Shown here: piece after piece, positions 1 to 31,255 of the stretch | How the letters are laid out: each line of letters starts with the position of its first letter | Numbering within the stretch: position 1 is the stretch's first letter | Assembly: GCA_030522415.1 (NCBI GenBank) | Contig: CM060113.1 | Coordinates: 8,430,065-8,494,064 of the forward strand | Direction of reading: 5' to 3' | From: Channallabes apus | Taxonomy: Eukaryota; Chordata; Actinopteri; Siluriformes; Clariidae | DNA: 64,000 nucleotides | Translations under genes and position numbers: made by a program | The notes under the pieces: model-generated | Database searches by the model: none | What the model was told of the DNA's origin: nothing | The model's input: the letters and a program-made list of their open reading frames with translations, nothing else

Positions 1-1430
1 CCAGAAGGAAACACAAACATGAGGGGGAACTGAGATGTAAAGCAAACAATCACCTCACCGTCAACAAACCTGAGTGATCAAATGAGACTGAGGAAGACAG
101 CATCTAAACATACCAGTTCACCATAATACTCTACGTCCATGAGTCCCCCAGATCTGCTCCTTTACCTTATGGCTAATTTATAAACATGCTTGGCTAAATA
201 AATAGGTTTTGAGCCTAGACTTAAACACTGAGACTGTGTCTGAGTCCCGAACACTATTTGGAAGACTATTCCATAATTTTGGGGCTTTGTAAGAAAAAGC
301 TCTGCCCCCAGCTGTAGTTTTCATAATACGCGGTACTGATAAGCAGCCTGCATCCTTTGACCGAAGTAGGCGTGGCGGATCGTAAGACACTAGCAGTTCG
401 CTCAGATACTGCGGCGCGAGACCATTTAATGCCTTATATGTCAAGAGTAGTATTTTAAAATCAATGCGAAATTTCACAGGGAGCCAATGCAGTGAAGATA
501 GGATAGGGGTGATGTGCTCATATCTTCTGGTTCTAGTGAGGACTCTCGCTGCTGCATTCTGGACTAGCTGAAGCTTGTTTATGCACCTAACTGAACAACC
601 AGACAGTAAGGCATTACAATAGTCCAACCTAGAAGTGATAAAAGCATGAACTAGTTTTTCTGCATCATTTAGCGACAATATATTTCTTATTTTGGCGATA
701 TTTCTAAGGTGAAAGAATGCTATCCTGGTGATATTATCTACATGAGCTTCAAATGAAAGGCTGGAATCTATAATCACGCCGAGGTCTTTTACTGTTGCAT
801 TTGACGGAACAGAAAGGCCATCTAAAGTTACGGTGTGATCTAAGATTTTACTTCTAGCTGTATGCGGTCCTATGACTAGAACTTCTGTCTTATCCGGATT
901 AAGCAGAAGGAAGTTAATTAGCATCCAATTTCTTATGTCCTGAACACATTGCTCAACTTTAGTAAGATGGTTTTTCTCATCAGGTTTTGTTGAGACGTAT
1001 AGCTGTGTGTCGTCAGCATAACAATGAAAACTAATACCATGCTTACGGATTATGTTGCCCAGAGGAAGCATGTAAAGGGAAAAAAGCAGTGGGCCTAAAA
1101 CTGAACCCTGCGGAACGCCAAACTCCACTAGAGAACATGCAGAATAATCACCATTTAAGTCTACATACTGATAACGATCGGTCAAATAGGATCTGAGCCA
1201 GGAGAGGGTTGTACCCTTAATTCCTACTAAATTTTCTAATCTGTGAAGAAGAATAGCATGATCAATAGTGTCAAAAGCTGCACTGAGGTCGAGTAATACA
1301 AGCATAGTTACACAACCCTGATCAGAGGCCAATAGGAGGTCATTTACTACTTTAACGAGTGCTGTTTCTGTGCTGTGATGAGGCCTAAATCCTGACTGAT
1401 ACAGTTCATGTATGCCATTTCCATGTCTTG
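1..1430 (-). mobile_element. L2/CR1-clade LINE fragment A, reverse transcriptase coding
   Basis: The minus-strand reading frame from about 1425 to 178 encodes the reverse transcriptase palm and the region after it. Recognisable blocks are [34 protein letters not shown], the catalytic [11 protein letters not shown] and [20 protein letters not shown]. The open frame continues upstream of the first Met at 1332, so the element is 5'-truncated near 1430, as is normal for LINEs. No endonuclease domain is present. The 3' untranslated part continues past the left edge of the window. The same sequence occurs at 15030-17012 with only scattered differences, so it is a recent copy. Jockey-superfamily (L2-like) assignment rests on motifs alone. 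Confidence 0.85.
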
Positions 1431-1440
1431 AGCTGAAACT

Positions 1441-1610
1441 ACGCTAAGTATGAGTTAAGGTTGGTCCAGACCAACCTTACGAACGTCTGACTTAGCTAAG
1501 AGATACTTAGCGTAAGAACGTTTCGAGAAATGCGCCATAAAGTTAAGAGAGAGGTTAAGGTACGACTTAAGAACTACTTAGAGATAAGAAGCTTTCGAGA
1601 AACCGGGCCC
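1441..1610. repeat. Foldback (MITE-like) segment
   Basis: An 11-bp arm (ACGCTAAGTAT, 1441-1451) is matched by its inverse at 1503-1513. A near-perfect palindrome (11-bp arms 1456-1466 and 1469-1479 around CA) lies between them, giving a two-tier hairpin. The right end has the run GAGAAACCGGGCCC, which looks like an element terminus, but no matching left terminus is seen. It fills the junction between the LINE fragment and the Tc1 remnant. Confidence 0.5.
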
Positions 1611-2764
1611 TGGACTGCAGACTGGCCATTTCAGTACCCGGATCCTTCTCCTACGCAGCCATGATGTTGTGATTGATGCAGAATGTGGTCTGGCATTATC
1701 TTGTTGAAAAATGCAGGGTCTTCCCTGAAAGAGATGACTAGATGTTCTAGAACCTGAATATATTTTTCTGCATTGATGGTGCCTTTCCAGACATGCAAGC
1801 TGCCCATGCCACACGCACTCATGCAACCCCATACCATCAGAGATGCAGGCTTCTGAACTGAGCGTTGATAACAACTTGGGTTGTCCTTGTCCTCTTTGGT
1901 CCGGATGACATGGCGTCCCACATTTCCAACAAGAACTTCGAATCGTGACTCGTCTGACCACAGAACAGTCTTCCATTTTGCCACACTCCATTTTAAATGA
2001 TCCCTGGCCCAATGAAAACGCCTGTGCTTGTGGATCTTGCTTAGAAATGGCTTCTTCTTTGCACTGTAGAGTTTCAGCTGGCGACGGCGGATTGCACGGT
2101 GGATTGTGTTCACTGACGATGGTTTCTGGAAGTATTCCTGAGCCCATTCTGTGATTTCCTTTACAGTAGCATTCCTGTTTGTGGTGCAGTGTCGTTTAAG
2201 GGCCCGGAGATCACGGGCATCCAGTATGGTTTTACGCCCTTGACCCTTACGCACAGAGATTGTTCCAGATTCTCTGAATCTTCGGATGATATTATGCACA
2301 GTTGATGATGATAACTGCAAAGTCAGTCCAATTTTTCGCTGGGTAACACCTTTCTGATATTGCTCCACTATCTTTCTGCACAACATTGTGGGAATTGGTG
2401 ATCCTCTACCCATCTTGGCTTCTGAGAGACACTGCCACTCTGAGAAGCTCTTTTTATACCCAATCATGTTGCCAATTAACCTAATTACTGTTAATTGGTC
2501 TTCCAGCTCTTCGTTATGCTCAAATTGACTTTTTCCAGCCTTTTATTGCTACTTGTCTCAACTTTTTTGGGATTTGTTGACACCGTGAAATTTGGAATCA
2601 ACATATTTTTCCCTTAAAATGATACATTTTCTCAGTTTAAACTTTTGTTCCGTGATTTATGTTCTATTCTGAATAAAATATTGACATTTGCCATCTCCAC
2701 ATCATTGCATTCAGTTTTTATTCACAATTTGTTTAGTGTCCCAACTTTTTTGGAATCTGGTTTG
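1611..2764 (-). mobile_element. Tc1-like DNA transposon copy A (truncated)
   Basis: The minus strand from 2467 encodes the N-terminal helix-turn-helix part of a Tc1 transposase (MLCRKIVEQYQKGVTQRKI, HNIIRRFRESGTIS, GRKTILDARDLRAL) and then the first catalytic Asp in LWSDESRFEVL. The frame breaks before the QQDNARPH block, which is read in another frame (1578-2147). The third catalytic region is missing: the element stops at 1611. The right terminal inverted repeat ends at 2764 beside a TA. It is the same family as the element at 29038-30619, in inverse orientation. Confidence 0.85.
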
Positions 2765-2766
2765 TA

Positions 2767-3291
2767 CTATTCCGATATATAGGTTCTTTTAAAAAATATA
2801 AGGTTGCCATGTTGTTGGTGTGTTTGTGATTGCTGTCCATTACTGTGCATTAAATAATTTATTACATTCAAATGAATATAATGTCTTGTCTTTCTGCTCA
2901 ATAGGGGTGAGTGGGGTCAAGTTTAACAAAACCAACTAGCTCATGGTGACGATTATGCTGCGTCTGGCGCAAAAATAAAATTTAATCTTTGTTTTAGCTT
3001 TGTTTTCATCTATGTTTAAGCTATAAATTGGGCAAAAAACATGTTCTAGCTAAGTATGAGGATGGATATATGTATCTCACTGAAATATTTAGATGTATAT
3101 TCAGTGCTTTAGATTTAAAGGTTCCATATAAATGGATATGACTATGTCTTTAACCAAGAGAGCAGGAGGGTCCTCCATAATGTGTCCAGCTGAAATTCCC
3201 TCAGATAATGAGTGTAGTATCTTCTGGGATCTTCTCATATGACATCATAGAAGGTGGAAACTTCAATCAACCAATACATAAAACTGTTGGA

Positions 3292-3338
<47 letters not shown>

Positions 3339-3690
3339 ACTGGAGAGACATCTGAATGTCTAAACACGACTAAAACGTGAATTTCGCATAATAGGTTCTC
3401 TTTAAATAGGGAATAGGGCAGTTTCAAAGTTATGGATGTGGAGCTTAGACAAGCTTAGTATCACTGATTTTAATTTGCTTGAAGTTTAATATAATCTCAT
3501 AAAATAACACAAATCCTAAAAACAAATTAAGATAAAACAATAAAAAAAATGCTAAAACTAAAAATAATATTAGAGAAAATAGTAAATAGAATAGTAAAAT
3601 AGAAAAATCCTCAAAACTATGAAATAACACATACTGTATAGCATTAGGTAATTAAGTAACATCATTAACAGTTAGTTGTTATTTTAAGAC
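2767..3690. other. Intergenic stretch with a CT microsatellite
   Basis: No gene or recognised element was found. A (CT)n tract occupies about 3296-3336. The rest is AT-rich, including an A/T-rich low-complexity stretch at 3480-3620. Confidence 0.6.
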
Positions 3691-3699
3691 ATGAACGTC

Positions 3700-4035
3700 A
3701 GCTGTTCAGAAGAGTATTTTGTCAAATGCATTGGCAAAACACATCAAGCACCGTGATGAAACTGGCTCTCATGAAGACCTTCCCTGGAAAGCAAGACCAA
3801 AACCTCTCAGAAATCACCAAATAACAAACAACACCTCATATTAGAGGCGTCATGAAGCTTCACAGATCATCAGTAGCAGATACAATCTCAATAGTAACTG
3901 TTCAAATGAGATTATTGCACATTTTGGATGTCTTCAGCATTGTTTTACTTTTATTTTTAAGAAATAAGAAATTAGGAAAGACAATGGAATTAGCCGATGT
4001 GTCCAAACTTTTGACTGGTCGTGTACATCCTGAAA
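3700..4035 (+). mobile_element. Tc1-like transposon relic, internally deleted
   Basis: The + strand near 3740-3810 reads as a degraded Tc1 linker (KHIKHRDETGSHEDLP, then KARPK). The right end (about 3900-4030) has the familiar teleost Tc1 terminus, including TGTCCAAACTTTTGACTGG at 4001-4019. The catalytic half is missing. The stretch 4035-4436 after it shows nothing recognisable. Confidence 0.55.
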
Positions 4036-4515
4036 ATATATAGCATTTTATCAGTGTTATGGACGTGACATTAAACAGACAATCTATTATGAGAATGCAC
4101 AAAACCATTTAAAGACAGCTCCAGAAAGCGTTCCGCTTGTACCATGAAAGAGACATGAATGAACACAAAAGTATAGATTTTGAAATGGTTTTCGTGTTGG
4201 AATAATTGTTTTGGGATAAACTGGTGTTAGAAAGTGGCTTGTCTATAAACTCTATAAAGAGTATGCTTGAATAGCTGACTTTAATAAGTACTGTATAATA
4301 ATTAAGCTTCATTTTGTTTGGTGTTGTATGTAAATCAAAAATGTGTGGCATTATTATACAATAGTATCAATATTGCTTAAAATGTTTAACAAAAAATAAA
4401 CAAGGTTCCATATGGAAATTAAATGTATGCATTCAAATGATTGATGAATTCGCAATTCATCTCCAGAGTCCAAGTTCGAATCCCGTCTTGGGTCTTTGTG
4501 CCACGGAGTTTGCAT

Positions 4516-5285
4516 TAGGGTTGTTCCGATTCCGATACTGGTATCGGAAATGCTGCCGATACCACAAAAAAATCTGGCATCGGAATCGGCGAGTATTTGA
4601 GTCCACGTACCGATCCGATACCATTTTCCTAAACATAACCTAGTTATGCCCGCTAGCTTTGCTAGCTTAGCTTACTTACAGAGTGTCACGGCGTGCGCCT
4701 GTGATGGGTGTGCGCCCAAATTGATATCGCACCTCGCTCACTAGTTAGGCGGCCTCCCCCCCCTTTAGGTATGTGAAGGAGCAAGGCCGCAGAATCAGGC
4801 AACGGCCCATGAGCTATCGCCGCTAATGATCCCGGCGCTATAAAACACAGCGGGGAGTGTAGCTCGGGGTCTGACTGTTGGGAAGCTGGACTTTGCGACG
4901 CGGTGGATTTTATGAGAAACAGTGGCACAAGAGCGGGGCGATGTGATGCGCCCCAGAGACTTTAAAAAGGGGGGCGCCTTTAATCTCCGCGAGAGGAGCG
5001 CGTGAACGAGCTGCGCGAGCTCCCGCGGCACCTTCACTTCCGCGTCGAGCCCGCCTTCGCATCCCTGCCGCCGAAGTGGAAAAGACCGCAGAGAGCCTTT
5101 AACCCTTTCCTTCCCCATTTTTCTAAATAAATTACCCTTTTTCCTGTAAGACCTCACCTTGTGTCCGTGTTTCATGCTGTCGCCCGTGCACTTAGGGTCG
5201 AACCCGTTACACAGGGCTAGTAGTATTTTACTTAAAAAAAGAAATTATTAAAATATAATTGTGTGTGTATAATTTTTTGTGTGTG

Positions 5286-5320
<35 letters not shown>

Positions 5321-5431
5321 TGTACAGATACACACCCAGGTATCGGATCAGTACTCGGTATCGGCCGATACCCTGAGCCCAAGTATCGGAATCGGTATCG
5401 GGAGGGAAAAAATGATATCGGAACATCTCTA
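4516..5431. mobile_element. hAT-type non-autonomous element with 8-bp target duplication
   Basis: The element starts TAGGGTTGTTCCGATTCCG and ends CGGAACATCTCTA, as imperfect terminal inverted repeats. The 8-bp GTTTGCAT is duplicated exactly at 4508-4515 and 5432-5439, the hallmark of hAT transposition. Many internal ATCGG/CCGAT sub-terminal repeats flank the ends. A solo LTR (4684-5211) and GT/TA/CA microsatellites (about 5260-5320) make up most of its interior. Confidence 0.8.
4684..5211. mobile_element. Candidate solo LTR of a retrotransposon inside the hAT element
   Basis: This 528-bp GC-rich block begins TGTCACGG and ends CCGTTACA, i.e. the TG...CA ends of an LTR with an 8-bp near-perfect inversion. 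It is flanked by CAGAG and CAGGG (4 of 5 matching) as a possible 5-bp target duplication. A TATA-like GCTATAAAAC occurs near 4838-4847 and an AATAAA at about 5126. No gag/pol sequence is present, so LTR-LTR recombination is the simplest origin. Superfamily (Gypsy-like) is a guess. Confidence 0.6.
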
Positions 5432-5598
5432 GTTTGCATGCTTTGAGTGAGTGAGTAAATATGTTTGCATTGGAGCTGGTAAAATGTCACAATTCCTCTA
5501 TAGTCCTACAGGCATCCTGTGTGATTGGTAATTTTTTACAAAGTTGTTTAGAATACTAACCAAGAATCAGGATATTTTTAAATCATGATGCTTATGAT

Positions 5599-5890
5599 GG
5601 CGGCACGGTGACTTAGTGGTTAGCACTATTGCCTTGCACCTCCAGGGTCTGGGTTTGATTCCCGGCCAGGTTCGATTTCTTCCTCTTTGTGCATGGAGTT
5701 TGCATGTTCTCCATGTGAAAAGACATGCATGTTGTGTATGAATAAGTCTGTGACTGAGAGTGTGTGTGTGTGTGTGCCCTGTGATGTATTGGCGCCCCAC
5801 CCTGTGCCATATGTCTCCTGGGACAGGTTCCAGGCCCTCGCGACCCTGTATACAGGATAAGGCGGTATAGACAATAAGAAGATGAGATAC
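5599..5890 (+). repeat. tRNA-derived SINE
   Basis: The head shows an A box (TTAGTGGTTAGCAC) and B box (GGTTTGATTCCC) of a tRNA-like pol III promoter. The body has the CATGGAGTTTGCATGTTCTC block and a tail with ACAGGATAAGGCGGTATAGA. A (GT)n tract lies inside. An imperfect target duplication (GATGCTTATG before, GATGCTCATA after) is visible. Next to it, 5900-6120 shows nothing recognisable. Confidence 0.75.
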
Positions 5891-6120
5891 TGATGATCCT
5901 GATGCTCATAGTAGAATCACAATACAGATGGAATCAGCACACAGGTATCATGATAATATGGAATTATGCTGGGGGCTGGTGATTCTAATCCTTATTTTAC
6001 ACGAAATCAAATGCGTTTATATCTGCTTAATATAATCCAGGTCACTTTGATTGATTTTCAGCTCATTTTTGTCTTTCAGCTTGGAATCAACTTCACACGT
6101 TAAACCTGCAGTCTGTGATA

Positions 6121-6310
6121 AAAGCACACGGGGCGTGTTTAACCAGAGAACCATACGCGACGCAGGCGTGGGTGTTGACCAATCAGCGCCTTCTAATTTA
6201 CATTCCGACTTTCTGATTGGTCCGGATTGTATGGAGGGCGGGGCTGGGACGGACGCTCACGCCGTTTGTGCGTGTGTGTGTGATGACAATCTGCAAATGG
6301 CGGATGGAAG
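6121..6310 (+). promoter_or_regulatory. kdm2a promoter: paired CCAAT boxes and YY1-type start element
   Basis: Two CCAAT boxes in opposite orientation (GACCAATCAG at 6177-6186 and CTGATTGGTCC at 6213-6223) lie about 40 bp apart, the spacing and inversion typical of NF-Y driven housekeeping promoters. A YY1-like motif (AAATGGCGGA) follows at 6295-6304, near the presumed transcription start. No TATA box is evident. The position just upstream of the leader exon supports this as the kdm2a promoter. Transcription itself is inferred, not seen. Confidence 0.6.
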
Positions 6311-6488
6311 CGGACTCCTTTAACTTTGTCGTATACAATAATAAGCAGAATAAGTGGGCGAGATTAGGAATAGGACAAGATGAATTTCGGCGGCAGTTAA
6401 GGAAATACGTGTTGTTTCTTCACATTAAACCGAAAACACAGCATTATTACTGCTAACGGGAGAGGAAAAAAGCAGAAGCTGAACGCTG
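6230..6488 (+). other. kdm2a: kdm2a 5' untranslated leader exon (approximate start)
   Basis: A splice donor (CTGG then GTATGT) at 6488/6489 ends a non-coding stretch that would join the acceptor at 7292/7293, three bases before the initiator ATG at 7296. The leader contains a nine-codon upstream reading frame (6297-6323, start and stop included) that begins within the YY1-like motif. Its start position is a guess, because transcription start sites cannot be read from sequence. The first intron is 6489-7292 and includes a (GT)n tract near 7048-7074 and an (AT)n tract near 7080-7105. Confidence 0.5.
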
Positions 6489-7295
6489 GGTATGTTTAAA
6501 GGTCTGAACATTGCTAGCTTGTTTTGTTCCTAGGCAGCTAACATTGTGTGTTTTGCTAACGCTAATGCTAGCTGGGTGTCAATGGGAATGCTAATTGGCT
6601 AGTTTGGGGTTATTAGCTGTGCGGGTTACATTTCTGGTTCTGGATAGAAAACGGGTTGAGTTATTTTTTTGTTCGAACGTGTCTGAATGAAATGTGAGAT
6701 AATTGTGAAATGTCTTGTGTGAAATGTCTGTGTTTAAGCGGCTAACGAGGCTGTGAGTTAGCTCCGGATGCTAGCGGACTGCCTGTCACTCAGATCAACC
6801 GTCTTATAAACCCAACGGGAACCGGATAAGTTTCAATTAGAAGTTATAGCCAATAAAACACGTTCGCTTGAGTCTCCTGTGTGTCTCTAATAAATGTGAA
6901 TGTTGTATAAAAACGTGAATCAGATCCACAGTCTGTCTTTCTTTATACTTTTCAGAAGTTGAGTTTTTTTCCATTTAAAGTTTAATATCACATCATTCCT
7001 ATTTATATATCTTATTTATTTTTATATGTCGTGTATGCTCTAAGTGCATTAAAGTGTTGTGTGTGTGTGTGTGTTTATATAATATATATATATATATATA
7101 TATAATTTTATTAAAGCTGACCTGCCTGTTCAAGCCCAGTGATGGAGTGATGTCTAGTCTAGTTTAAATTATTTATTGGGTGTACTTTTTTGTTTGTTTG
7201 TTTTTTTTCTTCAATAGTTGTAATTTAAACGCAATGTCTCGGACATCTCCTGAAATTTTCTCAAACTCGCTCTCGTGTTCCTGTTTTTTTAGGCG

Positions 7296-27449
<20,154 letters not shown>

Positions 27450-28200
27450 AGCCCGTTCTTCTATTCGGGTGGAGGCAGCGTTGATTTGTACGTCTCTGCG
27501 CGTGTGAAAGAGAATCTCGCGGCGTGTGTTACGTGTAGGAAGGTCAGACTGTGTACAGAACACAATGACTGAGATGCTCAGAACACTTAGGAGATTTATG
27601 TAAAAGACTCCGCGATGGCTACACCCCCACCCTCCCTAATTTGTACTTTCATTCCTCCCCCGAACCCCCATCGATCCAAGTTCACACAGGTGCAGCAGCC
27701 GGCAGTCACGGCGTCACAGACCTGAGAACCCTCATGAGCTCTTCCAATAAGAGTTGTAAACAGGTGCTATTGCTCAAAATACAGCCTTTTATTTTCTTTT
27801 TCTCCCCCTATTCAAGGGCAGGTCCGTAATTTGCATGCCTCTCCTAATCCCATCCTCCTCCTTTTCAACTCTTTCTAACTTCTCCGTCGAATTTACTCCA
27901 AGGCTTCTGTTGTTTGTAGCAGCGTAAGGGTGTCACATTTGGTTTCACTCCTGTGCTTTAACCTCTCAATTTATTTTTCAGGAGGAATACTTCTCAGTTC
28001 TTAATTCCGTTCTCTCTAGTTACAGAGTACAGATATATATAAATATAAAAATATATACACACACCCTTGTGTAAATGTATTCCTCTCCTATAGTATGCCA
28101 GAAGAAGAGTCTGTAGCGTTGTAATTATTTTTGGAAGTTTTTTTTTTTTTTTTTTCCACTTTGTTTGTTTTTCAGAAAAATAAAGAAATACACAAATGTT
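27450..28200 (+). other. kdm2a: kdm2a 3' untranslated region with AATAAA signal
   Basis: After the stop codon about 730 bases hold no coding signal. A canonical AATAAA occurs at 28179-28184, preceded by a T-rich tract, so cleavage is expected near 28200. Sequence between is ordinary AT-rich DNA with a short C-rich patch near 27625-27670. Confidence 0.7.
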
Positions 28201-29037
28201 GTATACTTGTCCTTTTACATTTACATGAGTGCACAGTTATTTAAGTACATTTTCAAAAGTTCAAGCTCAAAATGTTAAACCTTAATTACTTGAGGACCTG
28301 TACTTTAAGTTATAGGAGTCCTTTTTGTATAACATCTAAGGGGTTGTGTTTGTGCTTCTTAATTAGATGACCTCACCAAATCAGACTACATGAACTTTGC
28401 CGAGTCTGATGAAACGGTCAGCAGTGTAAGATGTAGTGTGCGAGGAGTTATAGGATTTGGCTCAGAAAATAATCTGAGCTGCAGAAAAAAAGACCTAAAG
28501 TTAATTATGGGCCAAAATGTTGAAATGCACTTGTTCAAAGATATTGATAACGGTTAAGATTATGATTTCACAACAATTTAAAATCTCTGCATTAAGAAAT
28601 CTTAATTTTTAGAGAATGTATTCATTTTTATTTCTTATTTTTTTACTGACAGCTCAATAGAAGTTCCAGCTGTAATTCAAATCACAGGTGTATAGGTTCT
28701 CAATTGAATTTTAACAATTGTAAATGTTGCAAAGCAGCTTTACAGAATGAAAAGGACACTATGGAAATGTGTGGCAAAATATGTAGGAATCAAAATGAGC
28801 AAACCAAAGGTGACGGTGGCAAATAAAAACTCCTTGAGATTGCAATAGAAAGAAACCTTGAGAGGAACCAGACTCAACTAGATGACCCATCTTCATTTGG
28901 GTGAAAACGGATAGCAGGGATTGTTGTGCAGTCTTACTGTGTGTTAGGCAGCTGAATGTTCAACATAACATGATATATGGAGTCCAGTTCATTATTGAAG
29001 GCTCCGGTAGAATGAGGGAAATTTCATTCCAGAACTA

Positions 29038-30619
29038 CAAACCGGATTCCAAAAAAGTTGGGACACGAAACAAATTGTGAATAAAAACTGAATGCAATGA
29101 TGTGGAGATGGCAAATGTCAATATTTTATTCAGAATAGAACATAGATGACAGATCAACAGTTTAATCAGAGAAAATGTATAATTTTAAAGGAAAAATATG
29201 TTGATTCCAAATTTTACGGTGTCAACAAATCCCAAAAAAGTTGGGACAAGTAGCAATAAAAGGCTGGAAAAAGTCAATTTTAGCATAACGAAGAGCTGGA
29301 AGACCAATTAACAGTAATTAGGTTAATTGGCAACATGATTGGGTATAAAAAGAGCTTCTCAGAGTGGCAGTGTCTCTCAGAAGCCAAGATGGGTAGAGGA
29401 TCACCAATTCCCACAATGTTGCGCAGAAAGATAGTGGAGCAATATCAGAAAGGTGTTACCCAGCGAAAAATTGCAAAGACTTTGCAGTTATCAACATCAA
29501 CTGTGCATAATATCATCCGAAGATTCAGAGAATCTGGAACAATCTCTGTGCGTAAGGGTCAAGGGCGTAAAACCATACTGGATGCCCGTGATCTCCGGGC
29601 CCTTAAACGACACTGCACCACAAACAGGAATGCTACTGTAAAGGAAATCACAGAATGGGCTCAGGAATACTTCCAGAAACCATCGTCAGTGAACACAATC
29701 CACCGTGCCATCCGCCGTCGCCAGCTGAAACAATCCAAGTGCAAAGAAGAAGCCATTTCTAAGCAAGATCCACAAGCACAGGCGTTTTCATTGGGCCAGG
29801 GATCATTTAAAATGGAGTGTGGCAAAATGGAAGACTGTTCTGTGGTCAGACGAGTCACGATTCGAAGTTCTTGTTGGAAATGTGGGACGCCATGTCATCC
29901 GGACCAAAGAGGACAAGGACAACCCGAGTTGTTATCAACGCTCAGTTCAGAAGCCTGCATCTCTGATGGTATGGGGTTGCATGAGTGCGTGTGGCATGGG
30001 CAGCTTGCATGTCTGGAAAGGCACCATCAATGCAGGAAAATATATTCGGGTTCTAGAACAACATCTAGTCATCTCTTTCAGGGAAGACCCTGCATTTTTC
30101 AACAAGATAATGCCAGACCACATTCTGCATCAATCACAACATCATGGCTGCGTAGGAGAAGGATCCGGGTACTGAAATGGCCAGTCTGCAGTCCAGATCT
30201 TTCCCCTATAGAGAACATTTGGCGCATCATAAAGAGGAAGGTGCGACAAAGAAGGCCCAAGACGATTGAACAGTTAGAGGCCTGTATTAGACAAGAATGG
30301 GAGAGCATTCCTATTTCTAAACTTGAGAAAGTGGTCTCCTCGGTCCCCAGACGTCTGTTGAGTGTTGTAAGAAGAAGGGGAGATGCCACACAGTGGTGAA
30401 AATGGCCTTGTCCCAACTTTTTTGGGATTTGTTGACACCATGACATTTTGATTCACCATATTTTTCCCTTAAAATGCTACATTTTCTCAGTTTAAACTTT
30501 TGTTCCGTGATTTATGTTCTATTCTGAATAAAATATTGACATTTGCCATCTCCAGATCATTGCATTCAGTTTTTATTCACAATTTGTTTAGTGTCCCAAC
30601 TTTTTTGGAATCCTGTTTG
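29038..30619 (+). mobile_element. Tc1-like transposon copy B, complete ends, broken transposase
   Basis: Terminal repeats start CAAACCGGATTCCAAAAAAG and invert at the right end (CTTTTTTGGAATCCTGTTTG as read in the sequence, with one or two mismatches); TA flanks both sides (29036-29037, 30620-30621). The transposase start is at 29335 (MIGYKKSFSEW). A continuous 354-codon frame exists (29335-30399), but its middle part (about codon 133 to 250) is out of register: the true LWSDESRFEVL, VQKPASLMVWGCMSACG segment lies in the +1 frame (29819-30060). The frame returns to register for QQDNARPHS and SPDLSPIENIW. The protein is therefore not functional as written. It lies inside LINE copy C. Confidence 0.88.
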
Positions 30620-31255
30620 TATTGAGTTACAGGTTACAAGTGGTTACAAGTCCTCAAGAACATCTATCTGCACCAGCCGAGGCCGGAACCGTCCAAGTCA
30701 CCACATGGGGCCTCCTTGCGACAAGATCTCCAACCAGAAACGGGGCACCAGGATGAGTCGGACAGGTCCAGAGGTCAGGGTGTCTGGCAGATTAGGAGTG
30801 GCATATAATGTATAGCTCGATGGAGAGAGAGCAGAAGAGAAGAAGAGATAACGGTTAGATGATCATATAATGTAAATGTATGTATAGTGTAGAGTGCAAG
30901 TAGGGACTCTGGCAGGACTAACTATGACCGCTTAATTAAAATGGAGACCAGAGAAGGAAACAGACATGAGGGCTCCCTGAGACGTAAAGTGACCAATCAC
31001 TTCACCGTCAACAAACTTGAGTGATCAATGAGAGTGGAGAAGACGGCATCTAAACATACCAGTTCATCATAATACTCTACGTCCATGAGTCTCCCGGATC
31101 TGCTCCATTACCTAAGTCTAATCTATTCACAAAAATGCTGCGCTAAATAAATAGGTTTTTAACCTAGACTTAAACACTGAGACTGTGTCTGATTACCAAA
31201 CATTAACTGGAAGACTATTCCATAAATTTGTAAGAAAAAGCTCTGCAACCAGCCA

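Larger units (their letters stand above)
4460..5445 (+). repeat. tRNA-derived SINE fragment, split by a hAT element
   Basis: Sequence 4463-4515 carries a B-box-like GTTCGAATCCCGTC and the downstream ACGGAGTTTGCAT block of the SINE family seen elsewhere in the window. It resumes after 5431 with GTTTGCATG. The intervening 4516-5431 is a transposon insertion, and GTTTGCAT is its duplicated target. Confidence 0.6.

Noticed and set aside
4795..5175. 126-codon minus-strand open frame in the GC-rich block
   Set aside because: It lies in the LTR-like sequence, has no recognisable domain, and GC-richness alone favours long open frames.
29335..30399. Intact 354-aa transposase
   Set aside because: The middle third is out of register with the family, so it is a compensated double frameshift, not a working enzyme.
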